DNA from: Komagataeibacter swingsii
GTDB taxonomy: Bacteria; Pseudomonadota; Alphaproteobacteria; Acetobacterales; Acetobacteraceae
Assembly (NCBI RefSeq): GCF_003207895.1
Contig: NZ_NKUB01000014.1
Coordinates: 1-64,000, forward strand
DNA: 64,000 nucleotides
Direction of reading: 5' to 3'
Each line of letters begins with the position of its first letter. The stretch's first letter is position 1. The translations under genes and the position numbers were made by a program. A model generated the notes under the pieces. That model was not told where the DNA came from. It saw only the letters and a list, made by a program, of their open reading frames with translations, and ran no database searches. Positions 34,564 to 43,695 of this stretch are shown one piece after another.

Positions 34564-37119
34564 ATGTCGGCCCATTACGCGACAACGGTCCATCCCGCCC
34601 CAGCCCGGTCCAGACGGGGCGGTATCCTGACATTGCTGGCGGCCTTCATGCTGGCGCTGCTGCCCTGGGCCATGCAGGCCCGCGCGGCAGACACCGACGC
34701 CGCCCCGCAGGGCATAACCAGCCAGCAGGCGCAGCAGGTCCTGTCGGTCATGAACGACCCGCAGAAGCGCGAGGAATTCACCCGCACCCTTGACGCCATA
34801 GCCAAGGGGCTGCCCGCGCCCAAGCCGACCCCGGCGCCCGCCGCCCCCGCGAAAAAGGCCGCCCCCGCCGACGTGTCGCTTGAACCCGACAGCATCAGCA
34901 GCGAAACCATGAGCGAGCTGACCCACATACGCGACGTCGCGTTGCAGCAGGGCCAGAACTTCATAGGGCTGTTCAAGGACCTGGCCTTCGTGGGCCGGTG
35001 GGTCCACTCCATCCTGTCCAATGCCGATTCGCGGCGGATCCTGCTGGATGCGATGGGTCGGGCCAGCATCATCTTCATCCTTGCCCTTGTTGCCGAACGC
35101 GCGCTGTCCATCGCCATGCGCAAGCCGCTGGCCGGTGTCACGGCGCGCGCCGTGGCGACCGAGCAGCGCCTGAACCAGCGCCTGAAGCGCGAGGACCAGG
35201 CGGACCAGGACCAGCCCGCCCCGCCACCCGCCTCCACCGCCGACGCACAGGCCGAACAGCAGACCGAACAGGCCCGCCAGAGCGATGACCGCCACCAGCA
35301 TGAAACGCTGCGCATCATCACGCGCATTCCCTATTCACTGCTGCACCTGCTGATAAAACTGCTGCCGGTCGCCCTGTTCTGCGGGCTGGGTTATGGCGCG
35401 TCCGCGCTGTTCACTACCACCCACCAGGCCGCGATGGTCACCCTCACGCTGACCAACGCCTACGTGATCGCGCGCGTGATCTACCTGCTGCTTGAGACGA
35501 TATTCGTGCCGCATTCCCCCACCATCCGCCTGTGCAGCGCATCGGACTCGACGGCGCGCATGGTCACGCGGTGGTGGAACTTCCTTGTCGCGGCCCCGTC
35601 CATCGTGGTCTGCCTGTCCACGCTGGGCGGCGTGTTCCACATGCCCGCGCGCGGCACGGAAGCCATCATCCGCGCCGTGGTGCTGATCGAACATATCCTG
35701 ATCGCGATCTTCATCTGGCGCATCCGCCACCATGTGGGCGCGGCGCTGCAGCCCTCGGGCCGCCTGCGTGAAAAGCCGTTCTGGATCTTCGTGGGCAGGA
35801 TGGTCCGCTTCTGGTGGATCCCGGCCATGTTCTTCGACTTCGCGCTGTGGCTGGTCTGGGCCACCCAGATCCGTGGCGGCTATGCGTGGATCCTGCGCAC
35901 GCTGTCGCTGACCATCGTGGTCATCCTTGGCGCGCGGCTGCTGTCCGTGCTGGCCTTCAGCGTGCAGAACAAGCTTTTCCATGTGCCCGAGGCGACCGAA
36001 AAACGCTATCCCGGCCTCCAGGCCCGCGTGGACTACTACTATCCCATCGCGCGGCGCGCGCTGTCGGTGCTGCTGACATTCGTGACCATCGTGCTGCTGC
36101 TCCAGTCATGGGGCCTGCCCGCCATCCGCTTCTTCGTGCATGGCTCGCTGGGCACCAAGATCGTGGGCGCCATGCTGACGATCATGATCGCCTACACCAT
36201 CGCCATCGTGGTGTGGGAAGTGGCCAACGCCACGCTGCAGAACCAGATCACCCGGTTCGAGACATCGGACCAGGCATCCCGCGCCACCCGGCTGCGCACG
36301 GTGCTGCCGATCATCCGCACGGTGCTGCTGACCTTCATCATCATCATCGTGACCGTGACCACGCTGTCGCAGATCGGCATCAACGTCGCCCCGCTGCTGA
36401 CCGGCGCGGGCATCATGGGTGCGGCCATCGCGTTTGGTTCGCAGAGCCTGGTCAAGGACTTCATCACCGGCTTCTTCATGCTGGTGGAAAATGCGATGCA
36501 GGTGGGTGACTGGGTCACCGCGGGCAGTGTCGCGGGTACGGTCGAACACCTGTCGATCCGCACCCTGCGGCTGCGCGCGATCAACGGGGACCTGCACATC
36601 ATCCCGTTCTCATCCGTCACGTCGATCGCCAATACCTCACGCGATTACAACCTTGTGGTGGTCAGTTTCATGCTGGACCTGACGGAAGACCCGCACCGGG
36701 TCGCGGCGATCCTGAAGGATGAGCTGTCGCTCATGCGCAAGGACCCCGTCTACGGCCCGCTGATCAAGTCCGACTTCTCGTTCCTGGGCGTCGAGCAGGC
36801 TGACGGGAACGGGGCCAAGTTCCTTGGGTCCATCCGCACGGCGCCCGGTGCCAAATGGAAGGTCTATCGTGAATACTATGCCCGCCTGGGCGCGCGCATG
36901 GTGAAGGAAAAGGTCGCGTTCCCGATCCCGACATCGCTCAACCTGCTGGCCAATGGCCCGGGCGGCACGCTGCGCATGAACATGGAGGAAGACCCGGCCA
37001 CGCTGCTGGCCGCGCGCACGGCACAGCCCGATGCGCCAGAACCGGCGGCCCCGAAGGCGCAGGCCGATGGCGACGGGCAGCAGGCCAGCCCCAAGGGAAA
37101 TGAACCCACCCATGGCTGA
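34564..37119 (+). CDS. Large MscS-type mechanosensitive channel
   Basis: The 851-residue protein has a signal-like N-terminus (LTLLAAFMLALLPWAMQARA), a periplasmic/coiled region, and a charged linker near residues 195-245 rich in Asp, Gln and Ala. Many membrane spans and a C-terminal MscS domain follow. The pore helix region reads GINVAPLLTGAGIMGAAIAF and FGSQSLVKDFITGFFMLVE, followed by the beta domain DWVTAGSVAGTVEHLSIRTL. It should release solutes on osmotic downshock. The start has an almost perfect ribosome binding site. The next gene overlaps its stop by 8 nt. Confidence 0.92.
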   Translation: MSAHYATTVHPAPARSRRGGILTLLAAFMLALLPWAMQARAADTDAAPQGITSQQAQQVLSVMNDPQKREEFTRTLDAIAKGLPAPKPTPAPAAPAKKAAPADVSLEPDSISSETMSELTHIRDVALQQGQNFIGLFKDLAFVGRWVHSILSNADSRRILLDAMGRASIIFILALVAERALSIAMRKPLAGVTARAVATEQRLNQRLKREDQADQDQPAPPPASTADAQAEQQTEQARQSDDRHQHETLRIITRIPYSLLHLLIKLLPVALFCGLGYGASALFTTTHQAAMVTLTLTNAYVIARVIYLLLETIFVPHSPTIRLCSASDSTARMVTRWWNFLVAAPSIVVCLSTLGGVFHMPARGTEAIIRAVVLIEHILIAIFIWRIRHHVGAALQPSGRLREKPFWIFVGRMVRFWWIPAMFFDFALWLVWATQIRGGYAWILRTLSLTIVVILGARLLSVLAFSVQNKLFHVPEATEKRYPGLQARVDYYYPIARRALSVLLTFVTIVLLLQSWGLPAIRFFVHGSLGTKIVGAMLTIMIAYTIAIVVWEVANATLQNQITRFETSDQASRATRLRTVLPIIRTVLLTFIIIIVTVTTLSQIGINVAPLLTGAGIMGAAIAFGSQSLVKDFITGFFMLVENAMQVGDWVTAGSVAGTVEHLSIRTLRLRAINGDLHIIPFSSVTSIANTSRDYNLVVVSFMLDLTEDPHRVAAILKDELSLMRKDPVYGPLIKSDFSFLGVEQADGNGAKFLGSIRTAPGAKWKVYREYYARLGARMVKEKVAFPIPTSLNLLANGPGGTLRMNMEEDPATLLAARTAQPDAPEPAAPKAQADGDGQQASPKGNEPTHG

Positions 37120-37846
37120 CGGCATGCCCACGCTGCTGGCGCGGCTGGAATCCCCCCTGCGCACGGATGGCTACGCCTTCGTGCCTGCGGGGGAGATGCG
37201 GCCCCTGCTGGAGCAGTATGGCCTGCGGGACTGGGCCAACTTCGCCGCCAGCTGGAACCGGCTGGGGCTGGACCGCTACATGGCGGATGGCGGGCGTTAT
37301 CGCCGCCGCCGCCATGCCACCTTCGCCATCAGCGACAGCGGCATCCAGCGCAAGAAACACCAGCCCCATTACCAGAGCCGCGATTACAACGAACTCAATG
37401 GCGGGATCGAACGCTGGTTCCGCGCGGTGGAACCGGACGTGGGCGCGCACCCCGCGCTGGTCGCCATCCTGCGGCTCATGCACCGGATCGTGGCCGACCT
37501 GACCGATCCGGCCAGCATGCCCGATACATGGCATACCGAAATCCACCAGTTCCGGATCGAGGCGCTGGATGACAGCCCCGGCCAGCCCACGCCGGAAGGG
37601 CTGCACCGTGATGGCGTGGACTGGGTCATGGTCGTGATGATCCGGCGCGAGAACGTCATGTCGGGCGAAACCGCGATCCATGACCTGCAGCGCACCATGG
37701 TGGGCAGCTTCATGCTGGATCAGCCGCTGGATACGGCGGTGGTCAATGACAACCGCGTCTATCACGGGGTAACGGCGGTCAGGCCCCTTGATCCCACGCG
37801 ACCGGCCTATCGTGACGTACTGGTCGTGACGTTTCGCCATCAATGA
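37112..37846 (+). CDS. 2OG-Fe(II) dioxygenase family protein (amino-acid hydroxylase-like)
   Basis: The 244-residue protein shows the iron-binding His-x-Asp in LHRDGVDWVMVVMI, a distal His in NDNRVYHGVTAV and a following Arg (DPTRPAYRDVLV) for 2-oxoglutarate. This is the pattern of the 2OG-Fe family that includes bacterial L-isoleucine dioxygenases acting on free amino acids. The substrate is unknown. There is no signal peptide. ATG 37112 overlaps the mechanosensitive channel stop, and the next gene overlaps this stop as ATGA, so all three are probably coupled. The start is not certain; ATG 37100 is possible. Confidence 0.82.
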   Translation: MADGMPTLLARLESPLRTDGYAFVPAGEMRPLLEQYGLRDWANFAASWNRLGLDRYMADGGRYRRRRHATFAISDSGIQRKKHQPHYQSRDYNELNGGIERWFRAVEPDVGAHPALVAILRLMHRIVADLTDPASMPDTWHTEIHQFRIEALDDSPGQPTPEGLHRDGVDWVMVVMIRRENVMSGETAIHDLQRTMVGSFMLDQPLDTAVVNDNRVYHGVTAVRPLDPTRPAYRDVLVVTFRHQ

Positions 37847-38916
37847 CCCGGGCGCGGCCCGGGGCGTGGAAGCATTTCTGCATGCTGGCGCTGGGGACCA
37901 TGCTGGCGCTGGGCGGCGGGCTGTACCTGTTCATCGTAACGGTTGACCCGTGGGATGGGCTGCCCATCTCCCCCCGCCTGCCCCGCATTCCCATCACCTC
38001 CAACGCCCGCTACACCATGCCCGCGCTGGCGCGGAACCCGCGCTTTGATTCCGTCATGCTGGGCACATCCACCAGCCGGCTGATCCAGCCCGCCGCGATG
38101 GACCGCGCACTGGGCACGCATTTCCTGAACATGGCCATGAACAGCGCCAGCCCGTGGGAACAGGCGCGCGAACTCGACGCCTTCCTGCGTGCCCATCCCG
38201 CCCCGCGCATTGCCATGATCGACGTGGACGCCGCCTGGTGCCATGAACGCCCCGGCAGCCTGACATCCCCCAACCGCCCATGGCCGGAATGGATGTACGG
38301 CCACCCCGCATGGACCGGCTACCTGCACATGGCCAGCCTGTATGCCCTGCAGGAAGCCGCCAACCAGTTCCTGTGGCTGGCGGGGTTGAAAGCCCGGCGC
38401 TTCGGCCTGGATGGCTACACCAGCTTTGTGCCGCCCGATGACCAGTATGACCGGCTGCGCCCCCGGGTGCAGGCCGCGTTCGACCACTGGGCGCCGCCCG
38501 ACAACACCCCCGCCCCGCCCGGCATGGCCACTACCCCCCCAGCCACCATGGCGCTGCTGGATTCAATGGTCGGGCGCATGCCTGCCTCCACCATCGCCGT
38601 CCTGTGGTTTGCGCCCGCATCCGCCTTCCTGCACGGGACGGCGGGCGGTGTCGCCGCGGCCCGGTTGCAGGCATGCAGGCTGGGGGTGGAAAGGATCGCG
38701 GCCCGCAGGTCCAACGTGATCGCCCTTGATTTCAACCATGACAGCCCGTTGACGGAAAACCGCGACAATTTCTGGGATCCGCTGCATTACCGGCTGCCCG
38801 TGGCCCGGCGGTTGATGGCGGATATCACGGCTGTCGTGCAGGGCAGGCCGGTTGCGGACCCCGCGCTGGACAGGCTGCATGACCCACGCGGCGCGCCCGA
38901 TACGCACCGGCGGTAA
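37843..38916 (+). CDS. Membrane-anchored SGNH-like protein
   Basis: The 357-residue protein has a single N-terminal span (MLALGTMLALGGGLYLFIVTV, less its first residue) and an exported domain. The SGNH-type nucleophile motif appears as VMLGTSTSRLIQP (Ser about 75), and a late DxxH pair as NFWDPLHYRLPVA, which suggests a Ser-Asp-His esterase or acyltransferase of the AlgX/AlgJ-like group. Targets could be periplasmic polysaccharide, but this is inference. It overlaps the dioxygenase gene as ATGA. The end is followed by a 205-bp gap before the Mla-type operon. Confidence 0.65.
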   Translation: MTRARPGAWKHFCMLALGTMLALGGGLYLFIVTVDPWDGLPISPRLPRIPITSNARYTMPALARNPRFDSVMLGTSTSRLIQPAAMDRALGTHFLNMAMNSASPWEQARELDAFLRAHPAPRIAMIDVDAAWCHERPGSLTSPNRPWPEWMYGHPAWTGYLHMASLYALQEAANQFLWLAGLKARRFGLDGYTSFVPPDDQYDRLRPRVQAAFDHWAPPDNTPAPPGMATTPPATMALLDSMVGRMPASTIAVLWFAPASAFLHGTAGGVAAARLQACRLGVERIAARRSNVIALDFNHDSPLTENRDNFWDPLHYRLPVARRLMADITAVVQGRPVADPALDRLHDPRGAPDTHRR

Positions 38917-39121
38917 GCCAAAGCCATGCGCTGCCATCGCGGAACCTCCACACCGGCGGGGCTTGTGCCGGGCGGGTCATCTGGTATGGAAAACAGAATG
39001 CCATGGGATGCCCGCCATGCACATGCGCGACGCAGCCAAGTAACATGGACGGGGATCGTTTTATGCATGCCGCCCCGTGACCGGGCAGGCATGGGTTGCG
39101 GCACTGAGGTTGGAGAGGCTG

Positions 39122-40258
39122 GTGAATACGTCCGTCAATGGTGCGCCGCAATGGCATCTTCAGCCCGAGGCGAACCGGACCCTTATCACGCTGTCAGGGG
39201 ACTGGATTGCACAGGAAGGACGAACCCCCGCCTTTCCCACCGGGGCGCTGAAGGATGTGCCCCACGGGGAGCCGGTTGAATTCCGCACCGACCAGCTTGG
39301 CAGGTGGGATACCTCGCTCATCAGCTTCCTGTGGGAACTCAAGCGCAGCGCGCGTGAAGCCCATGTGGACGTCGATACCAACACCCTGCCGGAATCCGCG
39401 CACAAGCTGCTGGACCTGCTGCCCGAAATCCCGCCCGAACCCAAGCCCCCGCCGCCGCACCATTTCGCGCCGGTGGCGGCGGTGGGACAGTTCACGCTCG
39501 ATACCCTGAACGAAATCGGCTGCGTCAGCGAAATGGGGGCTGCCGCGGCCCGTGGGGGCCTGGCCTCCCTGGTCGGGCGCGGGATGATGCGCACCATCGA
39601 CCTCATGTCCGACCTGAATGCGGCGGGGCCTGCGGCGCTGCTGATCGTGGGCGTGGTGAACTTCCTGGTCGGCGCGATCCTTGCCTTTGTCGGTTCGGTG
39701 GAACTGCATAAATTCGCGGCCGACATCTATGTGGCAAGCCTTGTGGCCATTGCCATGGTGCGCGAGATGTCCGCCGTCATGACCGCCATCATCATGGCCG
39801 GGCGCACCGGCGGCAGCTATGCCGCGCGCATTTCCACCATGCAGGCCAATGAAGAAATCGACGCGCTGCAGGTATTCGGCATCCCGGTTTCCAGTTACCT
39901 GATCCTGCCTTCGGTGCTGGCGCTCGCCTTCACCATGCCGCTGCTTTACCTTTACGGCTGCCTGATCGGCATGCTGGGCGGGTTTTTCGTATCCTACATC
40001 ATGCTGGATGTCTCGCCGCTGGGCTATTTCCACGAAACGGTGCAGGCGCTGCAACTGGACCAGTTCACCTTCGGCTTCATCAAGAGCTTCGTGTTCGGCA
40101 CCTTTGTCGGCCTGACAAGCTGCCGCATCGGGCTGAAGGCCGGGCGCAGCGCCGCCGACGTGGGCATTGCCGCGACCAAGGCCGTGGTCGTGGGCATTGT
40201 GGGCGTGATCGCCCTTGATGCGGTCTTCGCGGTTATCGCCAATGTCATCGGGATCTGA
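39122..40258 (+). CDS. mlaE: STAS-fused MlaE-type lipid transport permease
   Basis: The 378-residue protein has an N-terminal STAS domain (about residues 12-100, TLITLSGDWIAQEG to NTLPESAHKLLDLL), equivalent to MlaB, joined to an MlaE permease with five or more spans. Family motifs are GRGMMRTIDLM, AIAMVREMSAVMTAIIMAGR and AARISTMQANEEIDALQVFG. With MlaF and MlaD it should move phospholipids between membranes. The GTG start at 39122 is preferred because GGAGAGG lies just upstream; a frame from 39077 lacks this. It heads a four-gene operon. Confidence 0.9.
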   Translation: MNTSVNGAPQWHLQPEANRTLITLSGDWIAQEGRTPAFPTGALKDVPHGEPVEFRTDQLGRWDTSLISFLWELKRSAREAHVDVDTNTLPESAHKLLDLLPEIPPEPKPPPPHHFAPVAAVGQFTLDTLNEIGCVSEMGAAAARGGLASLVGRGMMRTIDLMSDLNAAGPAALLIVGVVNFLVGAILAFVGSVELHKFAADIYVASLVAIAMVREMSAVMTAIIMAGRTGGSYAARISTMQANEEIDALQVFGIPVSSYLILPSVLALAFTMPLLYLYGCLIGMLGGFFVSYIMLDVSPLGYFHETVQALQLDQFTFGFIKSFVFGTFVGLTSCRIGLKAGRSAADVGIAATKAVVVGIVGVIALDAVFAVIANVIGI

Positions 40259-40263
40259 CCGCC

Positions 40264-41076
40264 ATGAATGATACGAACACCCAGATGGCCGCCACCGATA
40301 ACCGCCCGGTGATGATTTCCGTCGATGACGTGACGCTGGCCTTCGGCCCCAAGGTGATCCAGCACAACGTGTCCTTTCGCGTGAAGCGTGGCAGCATCTT
40401 TGCGGTCATGGGCGGGTCGGGCTGCGGCAAGAGCACCCTGCTCAAGAGCATGATCGGCCTGCTGCGCCCCACCCATGGCACCTACCTGGTGGGAAAGGAC
40501 AATTACTGGGCCGGCGACGACGCCAGCCGCGTGCGCATCGGACGGCGTTTCGGCGTCCTGTTCCAGAGCGGCGCGCTATGGAGTTCCATGACTGTGGGCG
40601 AGAACGTCGCCCTGCCCATGCAGATGTTCACCAAGCTGAAACCGGACGTGATCCGCCAGCTTGTGGAACTCAAGTTGGGGCTGGTGGGCATGCTGCACGC
40701 CATTGACCAGTACCCCTCCGAGCTGAGTGGCGGCATGCGCAAGCGCGCGGGCCTTGCGCGCGCCATGTCGCTGGACCCCGACATCCTGTTTTTCGATGAA
40801 CCCTCCGCCGGGCTTGACCCGATCACATCCGCCCGGCTGGATGAACTGATCCTGAACCTGCGCGACGGGCTGGGGGCGACAATCATCATCGTCAGCCATG
40901 AACTGTCCAGCCTGTTCCACATCGCCGATGACGGCATCTTCCTTGACGCCGACCAGAAGACCGCCATCGCCCACGGGTCGCCGCGCTGGCTGCGCGACCA
41001 TTGCACCGACCCGATGGTCCATGCCTTCATGCACCGTGAACAGCTGGACAGCTCCAGCTCCGCCGGAAACGGGTAA
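40264..41076 (+). CDS. mlaF: Mla-type ABC transporter ATP-binding protein
   Basis: The 270-residue ATPase has Walker A GGSGCGKST, the Q-loop FGVLFQSGALWSSMTVGENV, signature LSGGMRKRAGLARAM, Walker B ILFFDEPSAGLDP and the switch His in IIVSHELSS, all close to MlaF. It energises phospholipid transport by the permease encoded 6 nt upstream. Its stop overlaps the start of the MCE-protein gene (TAATG). Confidence 0.95.
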   Translation: MNDTNTQMAATDNRPVMISVDDVTLAFGPKVIQHNVSFRVKRGSIFAVMGGSGCGKSTLLKSMIGLLRPTHGTYLVGKDNYWAGDDASRVRIGRRFGVLFQSGALWSSMTVGENVALPMQMFTKLKPDVIRQLVELKLGLVGMLHAIDQYPSELSGGMRKRAGLARAMSLDPDILFFDEPSAGLDPITSARLDELILNLRDGLGATIIIVSHELSSLFHIADDGIFLDADQKTAIAHGSPRWLRDHCTDPMVHAFMHREQLDSSSSAGNG

Positions 41077-42041
41077 TGCCCATGCCCGGCAGGCAGACGC
41101 TGATCGGTTCAGCCGTGCTGGGGGTTGCGGCCATTGCGCTCGTCATACTGGGCGTGAAAGGGTCGCTCCCCCTGCCCGGCCGCACCACCGAGGCGCTGGT
41201 GATCTTTGAAAGCCCGACCAACGGGCTGGATGTCGGCTCGCCCGTCAATTTCCGGGGCGTGCCGGTGGGGGCCGTCGAACGCATTACGGTCAAGGTCGAT
41301 CCGGCCAGCCACCATACCTATATGCCGGTCTATATCCTGTTTGATCCCGACCATGCGCCCGGCCACAGCGACCTGCCGCCATTGCCCGAACTGATCGCCA
41401 ACGGGCTGCGGGCGGAAATGACGCTGCACAGCCTTGTCACCGGGCAGACCGAACTTGACCTCGACCTTGCCCCCAGGGTACCAGCCCTGCTGCATCCCGG
41501 GCTGGTGAACACGGACCTGACGGAAATACCGATGGGGCAGACGGCGCTGCAGCAGATGGAAAACACGCTGGTCGCAATCTCGGTCCAGCAGTTGCACCAT
41601 GACCTGCAGACCGCGATGGCCAGCATCCACAAGCTGGCGGAAGACATGAACCGTGACCTGCCGGGCATGATCGCCAGCATCCGCGCGACATCCGCGCATA
41701 GCGAGGACGCGGTCACCCATATCCGCGCCGCCATCGCGGATGTGGAAAACCGCGCCAGCGTGACCATCAACAAGCTGGACCGGCTGATCGCCGCCAACAG
41801 CCAGCAGTTCGCCGCACGGCGGACGGAGCTTCTGGCACTGATCGCCAATACCCGCCAGACCATGACGCAGGCGCATGAAACCCTGGCCAGCCTGCGTACG
41901 CTGACCGACCCGCAATCACGTGACAGGCTCAGTCTGGACGATACGATGCGTGATATTATGGAAGCAGGCTACGGGCTGCGCGGATTCGCCAATGAAGTCG
42001 AAAGTAATCCGCAACTTCTGCTGATGGGACGCAATAAATGA
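41076..42041 (+). CDS. mlaD: MlaD-like MCE domain protein
   Basis: The 321-residue protein has an N-terminal membrane span (GSAVLGVAAIALVILGVKGS) and an MCE domain opening VIFESPTNGLDVGSPVNFRGVPVGAVERI. A long helical part follows (about residues 150-310) with coiled-coil character (QQLHHDLQTAMASIHKLAED). It would form the hexameric lipid channel in the periplasm. The long helical C-terminus is closer to PqiB/LetB- or Mce-like forms than to the short E. coli MlaD. It overlaps genes on both sides. Confidence 0.9.
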   Translation: MPMPGRQTLIGSAVLGVAAIALVILGVKGSLPLPGRTTEALVIFESPTNGLDVGSPVNFRGVPVGAVERITVKVDPASHHTYMPVYILFDPDHAPGHSDLPPLPELIANGLRAEMTLHSLVTGQTELDLDLAPRVPALLHPGLVNTDLTEIPMGQTALQQMENTLVAISVQQLHHDLQTAMASIHKLAEDMNRDLPGMIASIRATSAHSEDAVTHIRAAIADVENRASVTINKLDRLIAANSQQFAARRTELLALIANTRQTMTQAHETLASLRTLTDPQSRDRLSLDDTMRDIMEAGYGLRGFANEVESNPQLLLMGRNK

Positions 42042-42730
42042 AAACGCGCCAGCCCGCCGTCTCCCTTTCACGTCTGTATCCGGCCCTGCGGGCAAGTGGC
42101 GGGTTACTGCTGTCGGCAGTCATGCTGTCGGCGTGTTCCTCGGCCCCGGTACGTTTCTATACCCTTGGCGCGCCCGCCGTTGCCGTGGGTGCTGAAAGCA
42201 CCGCCACACAGCCCATCACGGACAGCACGCCCGTAATCGAGGTCGAACGCGCGCGCATGCCCGACTACCTGGACAGCCAGGACATCATGGTGCGCAATGG
42301 CCACGAGATCGAACGCAGCGGGCTGGGCCGCTGGGCCAGCCGCCTGTCGGTAGGGGCCACCGACCTGATCACGGCGCGGCTGGCGCAGAAATGGCCGAAC
42401 CTGTTCGTAACCGACCTGCCCCAGCCTGACCGGCCGACATGGCGGCTGCAGCTCAATATCAGCCGCCTTGATGTCAGCCGCGATGGCCAGTCCGCCCTGA
42501 ATGCGGACTGGGCCATCATTCCGCAGGATTCGCGCGCCTCCATCCTGCGTAACCGCGCCACCATCGTCACGCAGGGCAATACGGGCAGCAACGCCAACAT
42601 CGCCAAGGTGACCGAAAACCTGCTGAATGAGCTGAGCGACCGGATCGAGGCAAGCTGGCCCAGCACGGGCGGCACGGCCAGCACAACGCCACAGACCGCC
42701 ATGACATTCCACCGCCACACAAGAAACTGA
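42038..42730 (+). CDS. ABC-type transport auxiliary lipoprotein (PqiC/DUF330-like)
   Basis: The 230-residue lipoprotein has a signal peptide with lipobox MLSAC, followed by SSAPVRFYTLGAP, the usual opening of the PqiC-type auxiliary family. Later segments IEVERARMPDYLDSQDIMVR and LGRWASRLSVGATDLITARL match it. It probably anchors the MCE bridge at the outer membrane. It overlaps the MCE gene as ATGA and closes the four-gene operon. The mature end is Ser/Thr-rich. Confidence 0.88.
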   Translation: MKTRQPAVSLSRLYPALRASGGLLLSAVMLSACSSAPVRFYTLGAPAVAVGAESTATQPITDSTPVIEVERARMPDYLDSQDIMVRNGHEIERSGLGRWASRLSVGATDLITARLAQKWPNLFVTDLPQPDRPTWRLQLNISRLDVSRDGQSALNADWAIIPQDSRASILRNRATIVTQGNTGSNANIAKVTENLLNELSDRIEASWPSTGGTASTTPQTAMTFHRHTRN

Positions 42731-42839
42731 CCCTGTAGCGGGACAGGGGGCGGTCCTGCCCCGGCGCGCATGGATGGGGAACCTTTCGGCATGAAAGGCA
42801 TTGGGTGCGCAACCCTGTTCCCCGGCCGGAGTATCCGCC

Positions 42840-43343
42840 ATGCCCCGCTTTTTCCCTTTTCTTCGCAGGGCGGTCGCCATCGCCGGCCTGTCTGTGGCAT
42901 TTCTGGCGGGCATGGGTGCGGCGTGGGCGGAAAGCGGGCCGGTCATCCTGGCGCAGCATCCCGGCACCGAACTGGACCGGCAGGCGCGCAGGCTAGTGAC
43001 GCAGGACCTGCATGACGCCGCGAACCAGCATGAACAGCCCGTCCTGCTGACCGGATCAGGCCAGCTATCGGACAACCCGCGCCGCATGGCGCTGTTTGTA
43101 CAACTGCAATCCGCCAGCCTGTGCGGGTCGGCGGGGTGTTCCACCTCCGTGTACCTGCCTGATGGGCGCAAATGGACACTGGTGCTGGATTCCGTCAGCG
43201 GGCCGATCACCATTACCCCGCAGATGCATGGCGGCATGCATGACCTGCTGGTTGATGACATGGATCGCTGGATCTGGAATGGCGCGACCTATATCGATAC
43301 GCAGGCGGCGGCCGGGCCATCCCCCGCGCCGGCAGGCCGGTAG
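42840..43343 (+). CDS. Secreted protein of unknown function
   Basis: The 167-residue product has a signal peptide (FLRRAVAIAGLSVAFLAGMG, cleavage near AWAES). The mature domain contains a Cys pair SLCGSAGCSTSVYLPDG, which probably forms a disulfide, and KWTLVLDSVSGPITITPQMH. I do not recognise a family. ATG 42840 has GGAG 8 nt upstream. It lies 109 nt after the Mla-type operon on the same strand, and a link with that system is only positional. Confidence 0.65.
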   Translation: MPRFFPFLRRAVAIAGLSVAFLAGMGAAWAESGPVILAQHPGTELDRQARRLVTQDLHDAANQHEQPVLLTGSGQLSDNPRRMALFVQLQSASLCGSAGCSTSVYLPDGRKWTLVLDSVSGPITITPQMHGGMHDLLVDDMDRWIWNGATYIDTQAAAGPSPAPAGR

Positions 43344-43411
43344 CCACCGCTGCCTTATGGTGCGGATATTGCAGGCCGGACCGGCTGGATATGATGCTTC
43401 TTGGGAATGGA

Positions 43412-43485
43412 TGGAGCGGGTGAAGGGAATCGAACCCTCGTATGCAGCTTGGGAAGCTGCCGTTCTACCATTGAACTACACCCGC
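43412..43485 (-). tRNA. tRNA-Gly (anticodon CCC)
   Basis: Read on the minus strand, the 74-nt gene folds as a cloverleaf. Acceptor GCGGGTG pairs with CACCCGC, followed by T and an encoded CCA. The anticodon stem GCAGC/GCTGC holds the loop TTCCCAA, so the anticodon is CCC, reading GGG codons. The T-arm has GGTTCGATTCC. A consensus-like promoter lies just upstream. Confidence 0.95.
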
Positions 43486-43496
43486 ATCTTCGCCCC

Positions 43497-43525
43497 TCTA
43501 TACTGCACAAGCCCGACGGATGCAA
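43497..43525 (-). promoter_or_regulatory. Sigma-70-like promoter of tRNA-Gly
   Basis: On the minus strand TTGCAT (43520-43525), a 17-bp spacer and TATAGA (43497-43502) lie 11 nt before the tRNA 5' end. The spacing and sequence are close to the sigma-70 consensus. Confidence 0.7.
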
Positions 43526-43607
43526 TCACCCCGCCATATGGGCGGCAGTTGACGTGCCCTGCCCTGATCCGCAATAAGCATTGATGTCTGGCGGGCGTGC
43601 CCGCCAG

Positions 43608-43669
43608 GCCCTCGTGATTTGATGCGGCCGGCTTGCGGCGAGGTAAAACATACGCGCTAAAGAGGCCTG
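43608..43669 (+). ncRNA. SAM-II riboswitch upstream of metZ
   Basis: The segment holds the conserved SAM-II elements in order: CGTGATTTG, GCCGGCTTGC, TAAAAC and GCTAAAGAGGCC. Stem P1 is CCTCG (43610-43614) with CGAGG (43639-43643). A pseudoknot can form between GGCC in the P1 loop (43626-43629) and GGCC at 43664-43667. SAM-II riboswitches occur before methionine genes in alphaproteobacteria and repress when S-adenosylmethionine binds. Here the next start codons are 27 nt (leader ORF) and 140 nt (metZ) downstream. Confidence 0.9.
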
Positions 43670-43695
43670 ATCCCGCCCGCAAGGGCGCGGGCATC

